Positions 47,701 to 56,084 of a stretch of DNA of 64,000 nucleotides are shown piece after piece. The notes beneath the pieces are model-generated. The model saw nothing but the letters and a program-made list of their open reading frames with translations. It searched no databases and was not told where the DNA came from. Source of the DNA: Protula sp. h YS-2021 (lineage: Eukaryota > Annelida > Polychaeta > Sabellida > Serpulidae); the NCBI GenBank assembly GCA_949752745.1, contig OX457025.1:51295098-51359097 (forward strand), written 5' to 3'. The position numbers were made by a program, and so were the translations under genes. How positions within the stretch are numbered: position 1 is the stretch's first letter; every line of letters starts with the position of its first letter.

Positions 47701-50700
47701 TGTAAATATGCATGAGCTAGAGATTTTGTCTATCTAATTGGAAATTCAATCTATGCAAAAAATATACAACCATTACCTGTAAGGATGTAAATGAATTAAA
47801 AATCCTCTTTTCTTTTTACCTCAATGGGTGACAACATTACACTGAGGCTTGTAAAACGTCCAACTATTTAGTCATACATTTTTAAAATTTATATTAACCT
47901 GACTACGTCTCGAGCAGTAGGTCTATGCCCCGTGGTGTGTGTAAGGCTGTTGCATGTTGACTACACAAAATTTAAAAGTGGGGGAAGGGTTGACATAGTG
48001 TCTAACATTTAAATGAGTCAATCCAATAACCAGTAGGGACCTGAGACTGCCATAGGTACTCTAAGTACAGTGCCGATTTTGAAACATTAGCCAATTTGTC
48101 AATTTAAGTCCCAAAATTCTTGGTTAGTGCACTGCGGAAGGGTGCAGAGAAGCCGTGTACAAAATTTGAAAGGAATCCATCTATTTATGTGGCCTGTAGG
48201 CGCGTGAGACTGAAGCGTGAAAGACGGACGGACGGACGGACAGACCGAAAAGTTCAAAACTATATCCCTCCGTTCTACTGGGGATAAAAAGCCACGGGGG
48301 ATACCACTGAACGTCATTCTCGTCAATCAACGTATGCGAGCTGGCCCCTAGCTGTTTAATCCCAGCGTTCAGATCGGATATAAACAAAGGTTCTTCGGGC
48401 TCTTCAGGGTGTACTGGTCCTGAAAAATACATGTCGGGAAATCTCTTTATTTCAGCATTTCAACAAAAATAATGAAAGAAACGAACAATAAAAATAAATT
48501 ACATTACAGTAAAATCTCCGTTAGCAAACAACTGCACTTAGTCAACACTATTTCCTCGGAATTTTGAATTGTTATGATGAAATTCACTTCTCATTATGAA
48601 CACCTTTATGTAATAAACAGATTTACCAGGTCCCAGCGGTGTCCATTACATAAAGTTTTATTGTTTATTGATATCATAACTTACTCATTGGCTGCAATGG
48701 AATAACAGTTAATGGTGGCGGTAATGTGTTGTCGCGCTCTGGTGTGCTCCACCGCATAAGTCGTTCATGGTCTGTTGCATTGCTCTCCTGAAGCAAATTG
48801 AAAAGAATGTCTAGTTAATTAAGATTCCAAAAGGATTTTCATGAGCCTGAAAAACTCCTGTAAAGTAAGAATTGTTAACCAAGTGTTACTTAACCTTGTT
48901 AACTAACTTAAAGGATACCAGTTCAAATATCAGGGAGTCTATAGTAATACCTTAGCGCTAAACGACTACAGACAGTAATAAAATTCAATCAAAGCATTAT
49001 CCGAATGTGCGCTCCCTTTTGTTCCACCTTTGAAAAGATTACGTGGACTGTATACATAAAATTTTTTAACACTTAAGGAGACTCACAGTTTCAGCGTCCT
49101 CTCCTTTTGTAATCGTTGCTGGAATCAACTTTGATGGAACACTAGTGACAAATTTATCATCAGTGCCAATACGAATGATTGAGTCCGTGAAAGGTCTTGA
49201 GCATGATATTATCAAAGTACGTCTTCGGGACAGTTGAAGTACCCTTGTCCACGTGTGCCTCATCGATAGGGGGTGTGGCTGTGTGAACCTGCATGTTCTC
49301 TACAGGGGGTGAGTTCATGTCCACGTGCGCGTCCTCGACAGAGGGTGAAGCCATGTCGACGATCGACTCCTCGACAAAGGGTGTGGCGTGTCCGCGTGCG
49401 CCTCCTCGATAGGGGGTGTGGCCGTGTGAACCTGCATGTCCGCTACAGGGTGTGAGGTCATGTCCACGTGCGCGTCCTCGACAGATGGTACGGCCATGTC
49501 GGCGATCGACTCCTCGACAGGGGGTGTGACTATGTGAGCCTGCATGTTCTCAACAGGGGGTGAGGTCATGTCCACGTGCGCGTCCTCGACAGAGGGTGAA
49601 GCCATGTCGACGATCGACTCCTCGACAAAGGGTGTGGCCGTGTCCACGTGCGCCTCGTCGATAGGGGTGTGGCCGTGTGAACCTGCATGTCCTCTACAGG
49701 GGGTGAGGTCATGTCCACGTGCGCGTCCTCGACAGAGGGTGAAGCCATGTCGACGATCGACTCCTCGACAAAGGGTGTGGTCGTGTCCACGTGCGCCTCC
49801 TCGATAGGGGGTGTGGCCGTGTGAACCTGCATGTCCTCTACAGGGGTGAGGTCATGTCCACGTGCGCGTCCTCGACAGATGGAACGGCTATGTCGGTGAT
49901 CGACTCCTCGACAGGGGGTGTGGCTGTGTGAACCTGCATGTTCTCTACAGGGGGTGAGGTAATGTCCACGAGCGCGTCCTCGACAGATGGTACGGCCATG
50001 TCGGTGATCGACTCCTCAACAGGGGTGTGGCTGTGTGAACCTGCATGTTTTCTACAGGGGGTGAGGTCATGTCCACGTGCGCGTCCTCGACAGATGGTAC
50101 GGCCATGTCGGTGATCGACTCCTCGACAGGGGGTGTGGCTGTGTGAACCTGCATGTTCTCTACAGGGGGTGAGGTCATGTCCACGTGCGCGTCCTCGACA
50201 GATGGTACGGCCATGTCGGCGATCGACTCCTCGACAGGGGGTGTGGCTGTGTGAACCTGCATGTTCTCTACAGGGGGTGAGGTCATGCCTACGTGCGCGT
50301 CCTCGACAGAGGGTGAGGCCATGTCGACGTGCGCCTCCTTGGCAGGACGTATGGCCTTGTCGACGTGATTGACCTCATTGACCTCTAGTGGACGTGGCCG
50401 TGTCACTGTGTACGTCCTCGACTGGAGATGGGGCCGGGTCAACGTGAATGTCGTCGGCAGGGGATGTGGCCGTTTGAACGTGCGCCCCCTCCATAGTAGA
50501 CATGGCTGTGTCCACGTGCGCCTCCTCGTTGGTAGTCGTGGCAGTGTCAAAGCGCGATTTTTCGTCACTGCTCGCGTTATTGTCAGAGTGCCAGTCATCG
50601 CCACTGCTCGCGTTATTGTCAGAGTGCCAGTCATCGCCACTGCTCGCGTTATTGTCAGAGTGCCAGTCATCGCCACTGCTCGCGTTATTGTCAGAGTGCC

Positions 50701-53258
50701 AGTCATCGCCACTGCTCGCGTTATTGTCAGAGTGCCAGTCCTCGTCATTATTCGTTTCCTCAACACCGGGAGCCTTGGCCTTTTTGCGCCATTCCAGACC
50801 TTGGACGCCATAGTCATACCAAATTTTATCTCCCACATTTATGTCTTTCGACGCAAAAAACGCTACATAGGGCTTGTCTCTTACGACTACCTTTTTGACC
50901 GCTGCATTTGCCTTAGAGGCGCATCTATCATTCAAGTAGTGTGCTGGACACTGGTTGTTCGTCCCATCAATGCTGAAATAAAAGCAAAAGTCATCGTTTA
51001 AAAACGTTTGCACATATTGTGGTGCTGAAAAAGTTGCCGAATTGTATCGGCTATATCTTTAATATTTGACCTTATTACTTGAAAAAAGTGTGTCTTCTCC
51101 AGTTTCATTACAGCAAGGATTTTTGCATGCAATCGTATATCTTTTGGTATAAATTTTAAAATAATCTTAAAATAAATAACCAGCGACATAAGCGGTTGGT
51201 GCATTCATTAAAACTTAACAGCGAGAATATGTACTTTCGCACAAATGAAAAAGTAAAACGACGAGGCTAGGTTTTTCCTACTCATAAATAGCTCGCCGTA
51301 GTAACAATTTTTTTCAAAGTAAGCGTCAAATTTGTCAAATAAGATCCACACAAAAAGAACACAAACATGTCAGTAAAAGTCAACAAGTACTTCTTAGTTA
51401 GCAAACAAGAAAAATGGACAAAATTGAGGGACAGAAAACCATTCAAGGTTGCAACTTGAAGCAACAGTACATAAAAGCAACACACACACGTATCAGTCAG
51501 TCACATTCTGTACTCCGTCAGGACGTTTTGTTACTCTGTCGGGGGAGTACATCTTAGTAATCCATTCTATTTGCTAGAGCTGTCATGGGTTCCGAGGCAT
51601 ACCCATCCCGCGGACATCCCGGTGCGAATGGCATTATGAAATTTGGACCCCCTGTGAAATTCTGACTTCCCCCCGCACCTGTTTTTGTTTTTCATCTAAC
51701 ATTGCAGTATTTCGTGCAAATCATATAACTGATTTATTTCAAGTTTATTTCAACAGTCCCTCTCGCGCACACACTGCATAAAACTTCAATTAAAGGCACG
51801 TAATCATTGGCATTTCACATTTGATGATGATGAGGATGAGGATGATGATGATGATGATGATGAGAGGATTCTGCTTACTTGCATGATGAAAAGCGTCTTT
51901 GGTTCAAAGCATATCATTGCAATCATGCTACCTATGCTAATATATGTCGACATTGGTACTGCTCGTCATCAGAGCTAACCTAACTAAACAACTTAATTAA
52001 AGGTATATGAATACGAACTATCGTTTCTCTCCGCCATGATGAAATTCAAATATATAGGACCCACACTGTCCGTCTATTGTGTATTGGCGTTCTCTGTCGC
52101 GATACTGGCGACTATTGAGGTACTCGCCACGGTATTGCAAAAGAAAATCCCCCTTAAGGAATTTCTTCCTTGCAAAACCACCTTTTCCTGACATAAATAC
52201 ATCGCAATTTAGAATGTCTTACATTTTGTTATCTTACAAAGCAACACGTTTACTATAACTAGTTTCTCAATTTACTCTCATTGACAATTCCCATGCCCTT
52301 TAAAAACGTTTATTTTACTTCACAAAATCCAACTTTTCTTTCTATTTTCTTCCTTTTTAAAAATTTAGTATCATTCCACTAATGACGCTTGATAATGTGA
52401 AGGCGCTTTTCATTTAAGTCAAAATCAAATAAGACAGCTCGACTAACCGTGGAACCATAACCTTCATGTTAGTCATTTTAGCATTTACCAATGTTAAAAT
52501 TGTATCAGACTTACCTATTTTCGAGTTTATGAATTTAATTTGAAAGCCGTCTCTATCTATCCCGAGCTGGCAGTAGAATTGTGCTTCTTCCATCGGAGTT
52601 CTCTTGAAAGGGTAGAAATAGGTAGAGTACAATGAAAGTAAGATGCAAATTGCCCTTTCAAAACTTGAAAGCTGTTCAAAATTTATAGAGTAACCTCTTT
52701 CATGAAATATTGAACTAGATGTTTGTCTTACTGTTAATCCCTATAATGAACCAGTTAAATTAATAAAACCAATCAAAAGTTAAGTAAATATACCCGCCTA
52801 TACGCAGCTGTAAACGACGATCAATTTCTGAATAGCAGTATTCAGCTTACCTGCACATTTCCAGCAGACTTTTCTCTGGCAGCAAGAAGCTGAAAATTAT
52901 GCAGAAAAATACACGATCAATTTGTCTAATTTAATATTTTAAGATTTTTTTAATCTTATCTCACCTCCTCATCGAAGTTAACATAATTTAGGTCTACCAA
53001 AATTTTAGGTCTCACCAACACTTATAAATTAGCAAACGTCTCTCAAAGTGGCACGTTCTAGTGTCTTATGAAAGTATATACATATTTGTTATGTACGAAG
53101 AATAAAAGGAGACCTCTGATTGGCAGCTTTCACACCCAGCTTAATTTATACGCCTCAAAACCCAGTATAAAGTTGTCAATGTGAAGATAAAAGCACAGGT
53201 ACTTCTTAAATAATAATAAATAACGCACCATACACTGAGCCCGAGTCCGAAACGCCAT
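41528..53258 (-). CDS. SET-domain / tyrosine-recombinase fusion gene (predicted, multi-exon)
   Basis: This is the whole locus. Sixteen candidate exons on the minus strand encode, in order, a SET lysine methyltransferase domain (residues ~53-164), a long array of 12-residue repeats, linker exons, the C-terminal catalytic part of a Crypton-type tyrosine recombinase, an acidic Ser/Asp-rich part and a basic C-terminal region. Splice phases agree for exons 1-5, 6-8, 9-10 and 12-16. The joints 8-9, 10-11 and 11-12 do not agree with the boundaries I could find, so exons are missing or misplaced there. The repeat exon is frameshifted. Introns carry a MITE, pyrimidine-rich repeats and other insertions. 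It may be a domesticated transposase fused to a methyltransferase, a giant transposon, or a decaying copy. Confidence 0.6.
41961..42056 (-). CDS. SET/recombinase gene, exon 15 (K-W-S C-terminal domain)
   Basis: The 96-nt exon (TCCCTTTTAG|GTACTG to CCTA|GTATGT) encodes GTGCAVKWSAGDTLAVKTHF then SAFLQKPKGPYP. The K-W-S...A-V...F...F pattern followed by P-S-K-A-E in the next exon resembles a small basic C-terminal module seen in recombinase-like animal proteins. This is from memory, not a search. Confidence 0.7.
42473..42544 (-). CDS. SET/recombinase gene, exon 14
   Basis: The 72-nt exon (TTAATTTAG|GCGAAT to AAAG|GTATCG) encodes EYEPMLEEEEESSMARKRIE then KAK, an acidic-then-basic segment. It is phase 1 at both ends and fits both neighbours exactly. 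Confidence 0.7.
42560..43050. other. Intron sequence with duplicated GTACGC-rich repeat
   Basis: Related motifs such as 'CAGTGCGTACGCTTTGGACC' (about 42627) and 'CAGTGCGTATGTTTTGGCTG' (about 42756) recur, separated by C-rich runs. No coding signal was found on the minus strand here. Confidence 0.45.
43155..43418 (-). CDS. SET/recombinase gene, acidic Ser/Asp exon (exon 13)
   Basis: The 264-nt exon runs from CATGAACAG|TTGCAAG to CTGATA|GTATGA. It encodes a basic start (ARTLEKPCAATARKQSRS), then SSDSDDDQAP and HSDSDSDSDWSESRVSDA, then SHRKRTRGCLDTD, a bipartite-looking basic patch that could be a nuclear signal. The phases fit on both sides. If the donor is not used, the frame reads on to a TAG at 43051. 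Confidence 0.7.
43679..43776 (-). CDS. SET/recombinase gene, Ala/Ser-rich exon (exon 12)
   Basis: The exon encodes PGMDGSVATCSASAAATAST and then GAKPKKPRCSLL, ending TTAG|GTGTGT in phase with the next exon. Its own start is uncertain. The AG at 43777-43778 does not match the phase of exon 11. The frame is also open to an ATG at 43799, so this could instead be the first exon of a separate gene or an alternative promoter product (MLLKSKSRPGMDGS...). Confidence 0.5.
44120..44465 (-). CDS. SET/recombinase gene, tyrosine-recombinase catalytic exon (exon 11)
   Basis: The 346-nt exon runs from TCATTGACAG|TGTACT to ACGAGG|GTAAAA. It encodes YGIKENNNFVFASRGSYNHC then SGWHAMNQ, NRHRISTIYSSLDMSPADAK, and FNHLSHSDVTASENYRCPPG. 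In tyrosine recombinases the box II pattern H-x-x-R, the later [GS]-H-S and the nucleophilic Tyr fall in this order. Here they are R-H-R-I-S-T, L-S-H-S and E-N-Y. The arrangement S-G-W-H-A...R-H-R-x-S-T-x-Y is that of Crypton-like animal proteins, as I remember them. Box I (the first Arg) should lie upstream and was not found. Confidence 0.7.
44606..44829 (-). other. Open frame of uncertain status within the main gene
   Basis: A minus frame reads TLATFHKQNLSETLSQQRLI then CQLRKQTGLAPPTQDASLTS and stops at 44606. It has a possible acceptor (GTAACTAG|GGGATT), but its phase does not fit exon 10 and no donor leads to exon 11. It may be an exon in the missing recombinase part, a separate insertion, or chance. 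Confidence 0.25.
44910..45065. repeat. Array of CRE-like TGACGTCA palindromes with a hairpin
   Basis: Exact TGACGTCA occurs at 44926-44933, 44968-44975 and 45012-45019. Variants (GGACGTCAT, TGACGTGAT) fill the space between. The first site sits in the loop of an inverted repeat (44910-44924 with 44935-44949, 14 of 15 pairs). This is a possible CREB/ATF-type site cluster or simply a tandem repeat. Confidence 0.65.
45200..47060 (+). repeat. Pyrimidine-rich long tandem repeats with a MITE inside
   Basis: The block 46443-46690 is repeated at 46803-47040, with landmarks 'GCAACCAAGGAGCCACTC', 'TTTTTTCGCCCAGTTTCTC' and 'GACGCGGAAAGACGCGGGAG'. Older partial copies lie at 45285-45415 and 45540-45680. 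(CT)n and (CA)n runs and 'GGACAAACGGACAGCCG' 14-bp repeats (45880-45950) are interspersed. It lies in the 2.9-kb gap of the main gene where recombinase exons should be. Confidence 0.7.
46027..46370. mobile_element. MITE, TAAGCC family, copy in the main gene's intron
   Basis: The inverted ends TAAGCCAATTCGCACTTT and AAAAGTGCGAATTGGCTTA bound 344 bp. The flanks are consistent with a TA target. Other copies lie at 60970-61312, 63537-63880 and, disrupted, at 63020-63536. There is no coding capacity. Confidence 0.85.
47324..47407 (-). CDS. SET/recombinase gene, exon 10
   Basis: The 84-nt exon has strong boundaries (TTGTGTTACAG|ATTCC and GAAG|GTAAGT), phase 1 to phase 1. It encodes DSSLQIAVVAADLRSLVRGD then TQAEPQRE. 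No catalytic motif is present. The next supported exon is 2.9 kb away and in a different phase, so at least one exon is missing between them. Confidence 0.6.
47567..47645 (-). CDS. SET/recombinase gene, exon 9
   Basis: The exon encodes ALLAAAQSEEKENGGANSIE then EIANAS, ending at a good 5' splice site (CTTCAG|GTAGGT) in phase with exon 10. The 3' splice site is uncertain. A better acceptor 33 bp upstream (CTCTTCAG) would put an in-frame TAG just before ALLAAA, which may be a nonsense mutation. Confidence 0.5.
48180..48300 (-). repeat. Dispersed repeat with GGAC tandem, inside an intron
   Basis: It contains a (GGAC)n run and 'CTACTGGGGATAAAAAGCCA'. A similar (GGAC)n plus 'GGCCCCAATCTGAAGG' sequence is found at 58440-58520. 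Confidence 0.55.
48305..48419 (-). CDS. SET/recombinase gene, exon 8
   Basis: After TATTTTTCAG the exon encodes PVHPEEPEEPLFISDLNAGI and then KQLGASSHTLIDENDVQ. The likely 5' splice site (CAGTG|GTATCC) is weak and leaves a phase that does not fit exon 9. A dispersed repeat ('CCCCGTGGCTTTTTATCCCC', 'GGACGGACGGACGGACAGAC') starts right beside it and may have damaged the boundary. Confidence 0.5.
48685..48787 (-). CDS. SET/recombinase gene, exon 7
   Basis: The 103-nt exon has strong boundaries (TTTGCTTCAG|GAGAGC and CAATGA|GTAAGT). It encodes ESNATDHERLMRWSTPERDN and then a proline-rich TLPPPLTVIPLQPM. It starts in phase 0, matching exon 6, and ends one base into a codon, matching exon 8. Confidence 0.65.
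49087..49195 (-). CDS. SET/recombinase gene, exon 6 (after the repeat array)
   Basis: The frame reads PFTDSIIRIGTDDKFVTSVP then SKLIPATITKGEDAET and ends at a good 5' splice site (GAAACT|GTGAGT) in phase 0. The upstream limit is uncertain. An AG at 49196-49197 would give the right frame, or the segment may be continuous with the repeat exon after a frameshift. No domain is recognised. Confidence 0.5.
49270..50390 (-). repeat. Frameshifted 12-residue coding repeat array (108-bp superunits)
   Basis: In-frame stretches alternate three 12-residue units: VEDAHVDMTSPP, VENMQVHTATPP and VEESIADMAVPS. The superunit is therefore 36 residues (108 bp). The composition (Val, Glu, Asp, Pro, Ser, Thr) suggests a flexible acidic linker. 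The frame breaks at several points, and four coincide with a G or C lost from a run (about 49389, 49667, 49845, 50020). In intact copies the run has five G, and here four. The array is the continuation of exon 5. Confidence 0.85.
50375..50972 (-). CDS. SET/recombinase gene, exon 5 (SET-C and start of repeat region)
   Basis: After TTTATTTCAG, the exon encodes IDGTNNQCPAHYLNDRCASK (the SET-C strand and knot region, with N-D where N-H-S is usual). It continues to KPYVAFFASKDINVGDKIWY and DYG, the catalytic Tyr and closing motif. No post-SET cysteines follow, as in KMT5A-type enzymes. Five copies of a 12-residue GDDWHSDNNASS repeat come next, then looser 12-residue units (NEEAHVDTAMST, ADDIHVDPAPSP). 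The frame hits TGA at 50375, although the same kind of 12-residue repeats continue beyond it in another frame. The stop is therefore probably due to a small indel near 50390. Confidence 0.75.
50560..50752 (-). repeat. 36-bp coding minisatellite (GDDWHSDNNASS x5)
   Basis: The 36-bp unit is nearly identical in five tandem copies. It encodes an acidic, Ser/Asn-rich 12-residue repeat immediately after the SET domain. The period matches the 12-residue period of the larger array downstream. Confidence 0.9.
51000..52018. other. Intron between SET exons 4 and 5
   Basis: There are no further SET-like exons here, which is consistent with the direct phase match TA|C. It holds a (GAT)n microsatellite (51821-51862). 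Confidence 0.6.
51821..51862 (+). repeat. (GAT)n microsatellite
   Basis: The sequence is an imperfect run of GATGAT/GAGGAT trinucleotides. Confidence 0.85.
52019..52187 (-). CDS. SET/recombinase gene, exon 4 (SET-N core)
   Basis: The 169-nt exon begins after ATGTCAG and encodes GKGGFARKKFLKGDFLLQYRG followed by the insert region ending SYIFEFHHGGEKR. G-x-G-x-F-A binds the cofactor S-adenosylmethionine in SET enzymes, and the K-G-D-F-L-L-x-Y-x-G-E strand pair is typical of the KMT5A-like branch. The third motif residue is G where V is common. The 5' splice site (GATA|GTTCGT) is weak, but the split TA|C codon restores phase with exon 5. Confidence 0.75.
52515..52602 (-). CDS. SET/recombinase gene, exon 3
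   Basis: The 88-nt exon runs from CTTTCAAG|AGAACT to AAATAG|GTAAGT and encodes RTPMEEAQFYCQLGI followed by DRDGFQIKFINSKI. The last residues form the lead-in strand of the SET domain. The codon is split so that the next exon completes the SET-N motif G-K-G-x-F-A. Confidence 0.7.
52851..52889 (-). CDS. SET/recombinase gene, exon 2 (microexon)
   Basis: The 39-nt, phase 0-0 exon has strong boundaries, ATTTTCAG|CTTCTTGC and TGCAG|GTAAGC. It encodes LLAAREKSAGNVQ, a basic helix-like segment before the SET domain. Confidence 0.6.
53229..53258 (-). CDS. SET/recombinase gene, exon 1 (start codon)
   Basis: The ATG at 53258-53256 begins a 10-codon exon, MAFRTRAQCM, ending at GTGCGT. It joins in phase 0 to the 39-nt exon 2. 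This start was chosen because the short basic peptide continues smoothly into exon 2, and no other upstream exon was seen. The donor is only moderate. Confidence 0.5.
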
Positions 53259-54937
53259 TTCGTCTAACTTCTGGAACGATAAAATAGTAATACTTCAACC
53301 CAGATACGTGTAATGACATTACTTTTATTATATACCTAAGGGATCATACATTTCAGATGTATTTAAAGAGGGTGGGGTATTAACCCTCTTTATTATTATT
53401 AACGTAACTTTTGGCGTACCTGGGAAAGGTTTAGAAAATTGGCAAATGTTTTGCGTACGTCCTAACGATGGCTACGAAAACATATTTCTTGTTTCAACCA
53501 ATAGCCATATTATTTTGTCACAAAAGTAACAGTCATCACAACATACAACAAGCTGATTTTGATACACAAAGAAGTCCAAGGTATCTTCAATCATGTTTTC
53601 TTTCACTTAGTTTTTTTGCAAATTACAAAAATCTATTTTAGAAGCTCCGTAAACAACTTTCTACAACTGATTTTTAACAATGGAACTGTAGTACAGTCTT
53701 ACAGACTTAGCTGTGTCTTAACTGGCGAGATCTTGCAACAGAAAAGATTTTAAATAAAAAAGCACATACATGTTAAGGAACACGATAGCATTCGTTCGTG
53801 TTAGTGCAATAAATTTTAGGTTTTAAAAACCAAGTCTTAGTCTCCTTAATTATATGGCTACCTTTCAAAATGAGTGATACCGCACATAAAATCTCTTGTT
53901 TACTCATCCTAAAGCTTTCAGAAAATCTACTTCGCAGAAAAACAAAATTCCTTTCTTATCGCCACAGACATAAGTTTGGATCTCCAGGCCAGAAGACTGG
54001 CAAAAGGATAAGGTGGCCTGAAAATTGTTTTTTTTTCATTTATATACATGATGTAGCGTACTTTAGGATGGTTACTCATCTTCTAAAAATAATAATTAAA
54101 AAAAAACATGTTAAAAATCACTCATTTGATAGTGAAGGACGACAGAAAATCGATGAGAAATATATATCAGCGTCATGATTGCTTGATTGACTGAGTAGTT
54201 TAACGTCTCTCTCACCCCGTTAAGGTAATATTGTGTCAGTTCTGTAACAATAGGGTAACTCAATCCATATGTTCTTTCGATAACTTATGTGTCTGTTTAA
54301 GTAACTTGATGTTCGCCAGAATGACACTTGGAGCCCACTTGTGTTATTGTATTACTGGGTGATGTGGTATAGTGGTTGAAAGATGATAGAGTGTGTGTTT
54401 CATGTAGTTTACGCACCACTGTGTTTAATTCTAATATCTTAAATATGTGTGCGTTGTCAGAATACCGAGAGCAGTCTCTTCCCTTTCTTATGTATTAAGT
54501 AGAGAATGAGCTTTTGGCACGAGCAAACTTTGTGCGAAACTAGTGATGTGATGGATTTATTACAAAGCGCGATAGGATCACGACGAGCAGCTTTGGATTT
54601 AGAGGGATCTTGTCTTGAGGAGCACCGTGAGATTGGTTTCGAGTTTGTTTGAAATGTTTTTGTTAGATTTTACATTTAAAAATTTGCTTGTTTTAAGTAC
54701 AGGGGATATCTCAGGAACCAGGCTCTGGATTTACAAGTTTTATATATGATATGAAAGAACTCATTGAGATGGGGAGGGTGGTTGCAATTTCGGTTTGAAA
54801 CTTCCGGTTTAGTGGTTTTTGAGAGGAGTAAATTTGTTGTGCTACCTAGCACAACATTTTGTTCGAGACTGCTGGTGTAGTATCAAATCAGTGTCACAAC
54901 TGCACCGTAACAATCAATATCAACTAGAAGCTCATTC
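53259..54937. other. No gene recognised upstream of the SET/recombinase start
   Basis: This should contain the promoter if the start at 53258 is right, but no clear TATA or initiator could be singled out in AT-rich sequence. Plus-strand frames at 53559-53753 and 53870-54178 have no domain. A 'GTTTAACGTCTCTCTCACCC' SINE-like motif occurs at about 54201. Confidence 0.4.
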
Positions 54938-55425
54938 CGCTTGCGAAATGTTAAACACTTGACAAAAATTAAAACGCAAAAATACTTCCTTCAATGGGTT
55001 ATTTCTTGAATAACATATTGCAAACAACATAGCTTGAATACGTCTTATAAGCCGAGTAGTGTTTGGTTGTTGTTGACTTTAAGTTTTATTGACTGATCAG
55101 GCAGGCATACGCCTTGTTATCTATTTACGCAGTGAGAGCTCGCACATAGCTCACTAATCAAATTGTAATTTGTGCTGTCGGTAAATGCTTGCATATGCTT
55201 GCAAAAAATACACTCTTTTCACATGGCATTTTAACAAGGAAAACGAAATCAAAGACGAAAATAAAAAGTGACATGCACATGTTCAGATCAAGCTCTTCAT
55301 AAGTTCCAAGTTTCATGGTCGTAGGGCCCATAGTCTCAGAGAAGAAGACACAAAAAATCGGAAAAAGTGTCAAGAAGAAAAAAAGGACGAATTTTGCTCG
55401 CACAAATTCATAGAACACTTTCAAG
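54938..55425 (+). repeat. Dispersed ~490-bp repeat, copy 3
   Basis: This is in the same orientation as 5761-6285 and clearly homologous throughout. The left-end palindrome is degenerate here (CCGCTTGCGAAATG). Confidence 0.75.
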
Positions 55426-56084
55426 CCAAAGGCTTGTCAAGTGTTAATTAATACTCGACTCGTAAGGCCAGGAAGACTCCGTAATATTGGTACATTTTGT
55501 GTGCGATCTTTTCTTTTTTGTCAACATTCAACAGAGAGTTTACAGATGTTGTTATTTTGTCGTTCTGGGCAGTTTGGAGTCTCTCGTTTGAACCCCGGTC
55601 GCAGTATTTAAGACTCAAAACATTTGTTTCCAATGCAAATTGGGTAAAAATGTGCTGATGTGTTTATTGACAATGTTAACATCGTGAAAGCCCCAATCTG
55701 AGAGGTCACAGCACCCAAAGCAAAGGCAAAAGAATGAAAAAGTGATTCTTCGCAGCGACATTGACATGGTTTATTTCCAATAAAACGACAACGTCATATC
55801 TTTAAGTTTGTGTAGAGAGGGGAATGGCATGGAAAGAGCAGAAACAAGGTAAAGTTCACCGCCTCGTAACCCTGAAAGGCAAATTTCAGTATTCCGTTTC
55901 TTGGCTGAACGAGAGCAATCCAGTAAAGATCGATATGAAGCTTCCAACAGACCTCAAGAACCCATTGTGATAAAACAAAGTGAATATGACAAAAAATTCC
56001 GTTGAAAAGATACAAAGATACCACTAAGAGAGACCTAATATAAAAGTAAGTAAACAGGGGGACCAAATGTTCATCGGTTATTTT
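55426..56084. other. No gene recognised
   Basis: The minus frame at 55794-56066 is rich in hydrophobic residues but has no splice sites or recognisable domain. Confidence 0.4.

Noticed and set aside
50369..51001. 210-codon plus-strand open frame opposite the SET exon
   Set aside because: It is the shadow of the minus-strand exon. The SET motifs, splice signals and 12-residue repeats are all on the minus strand.
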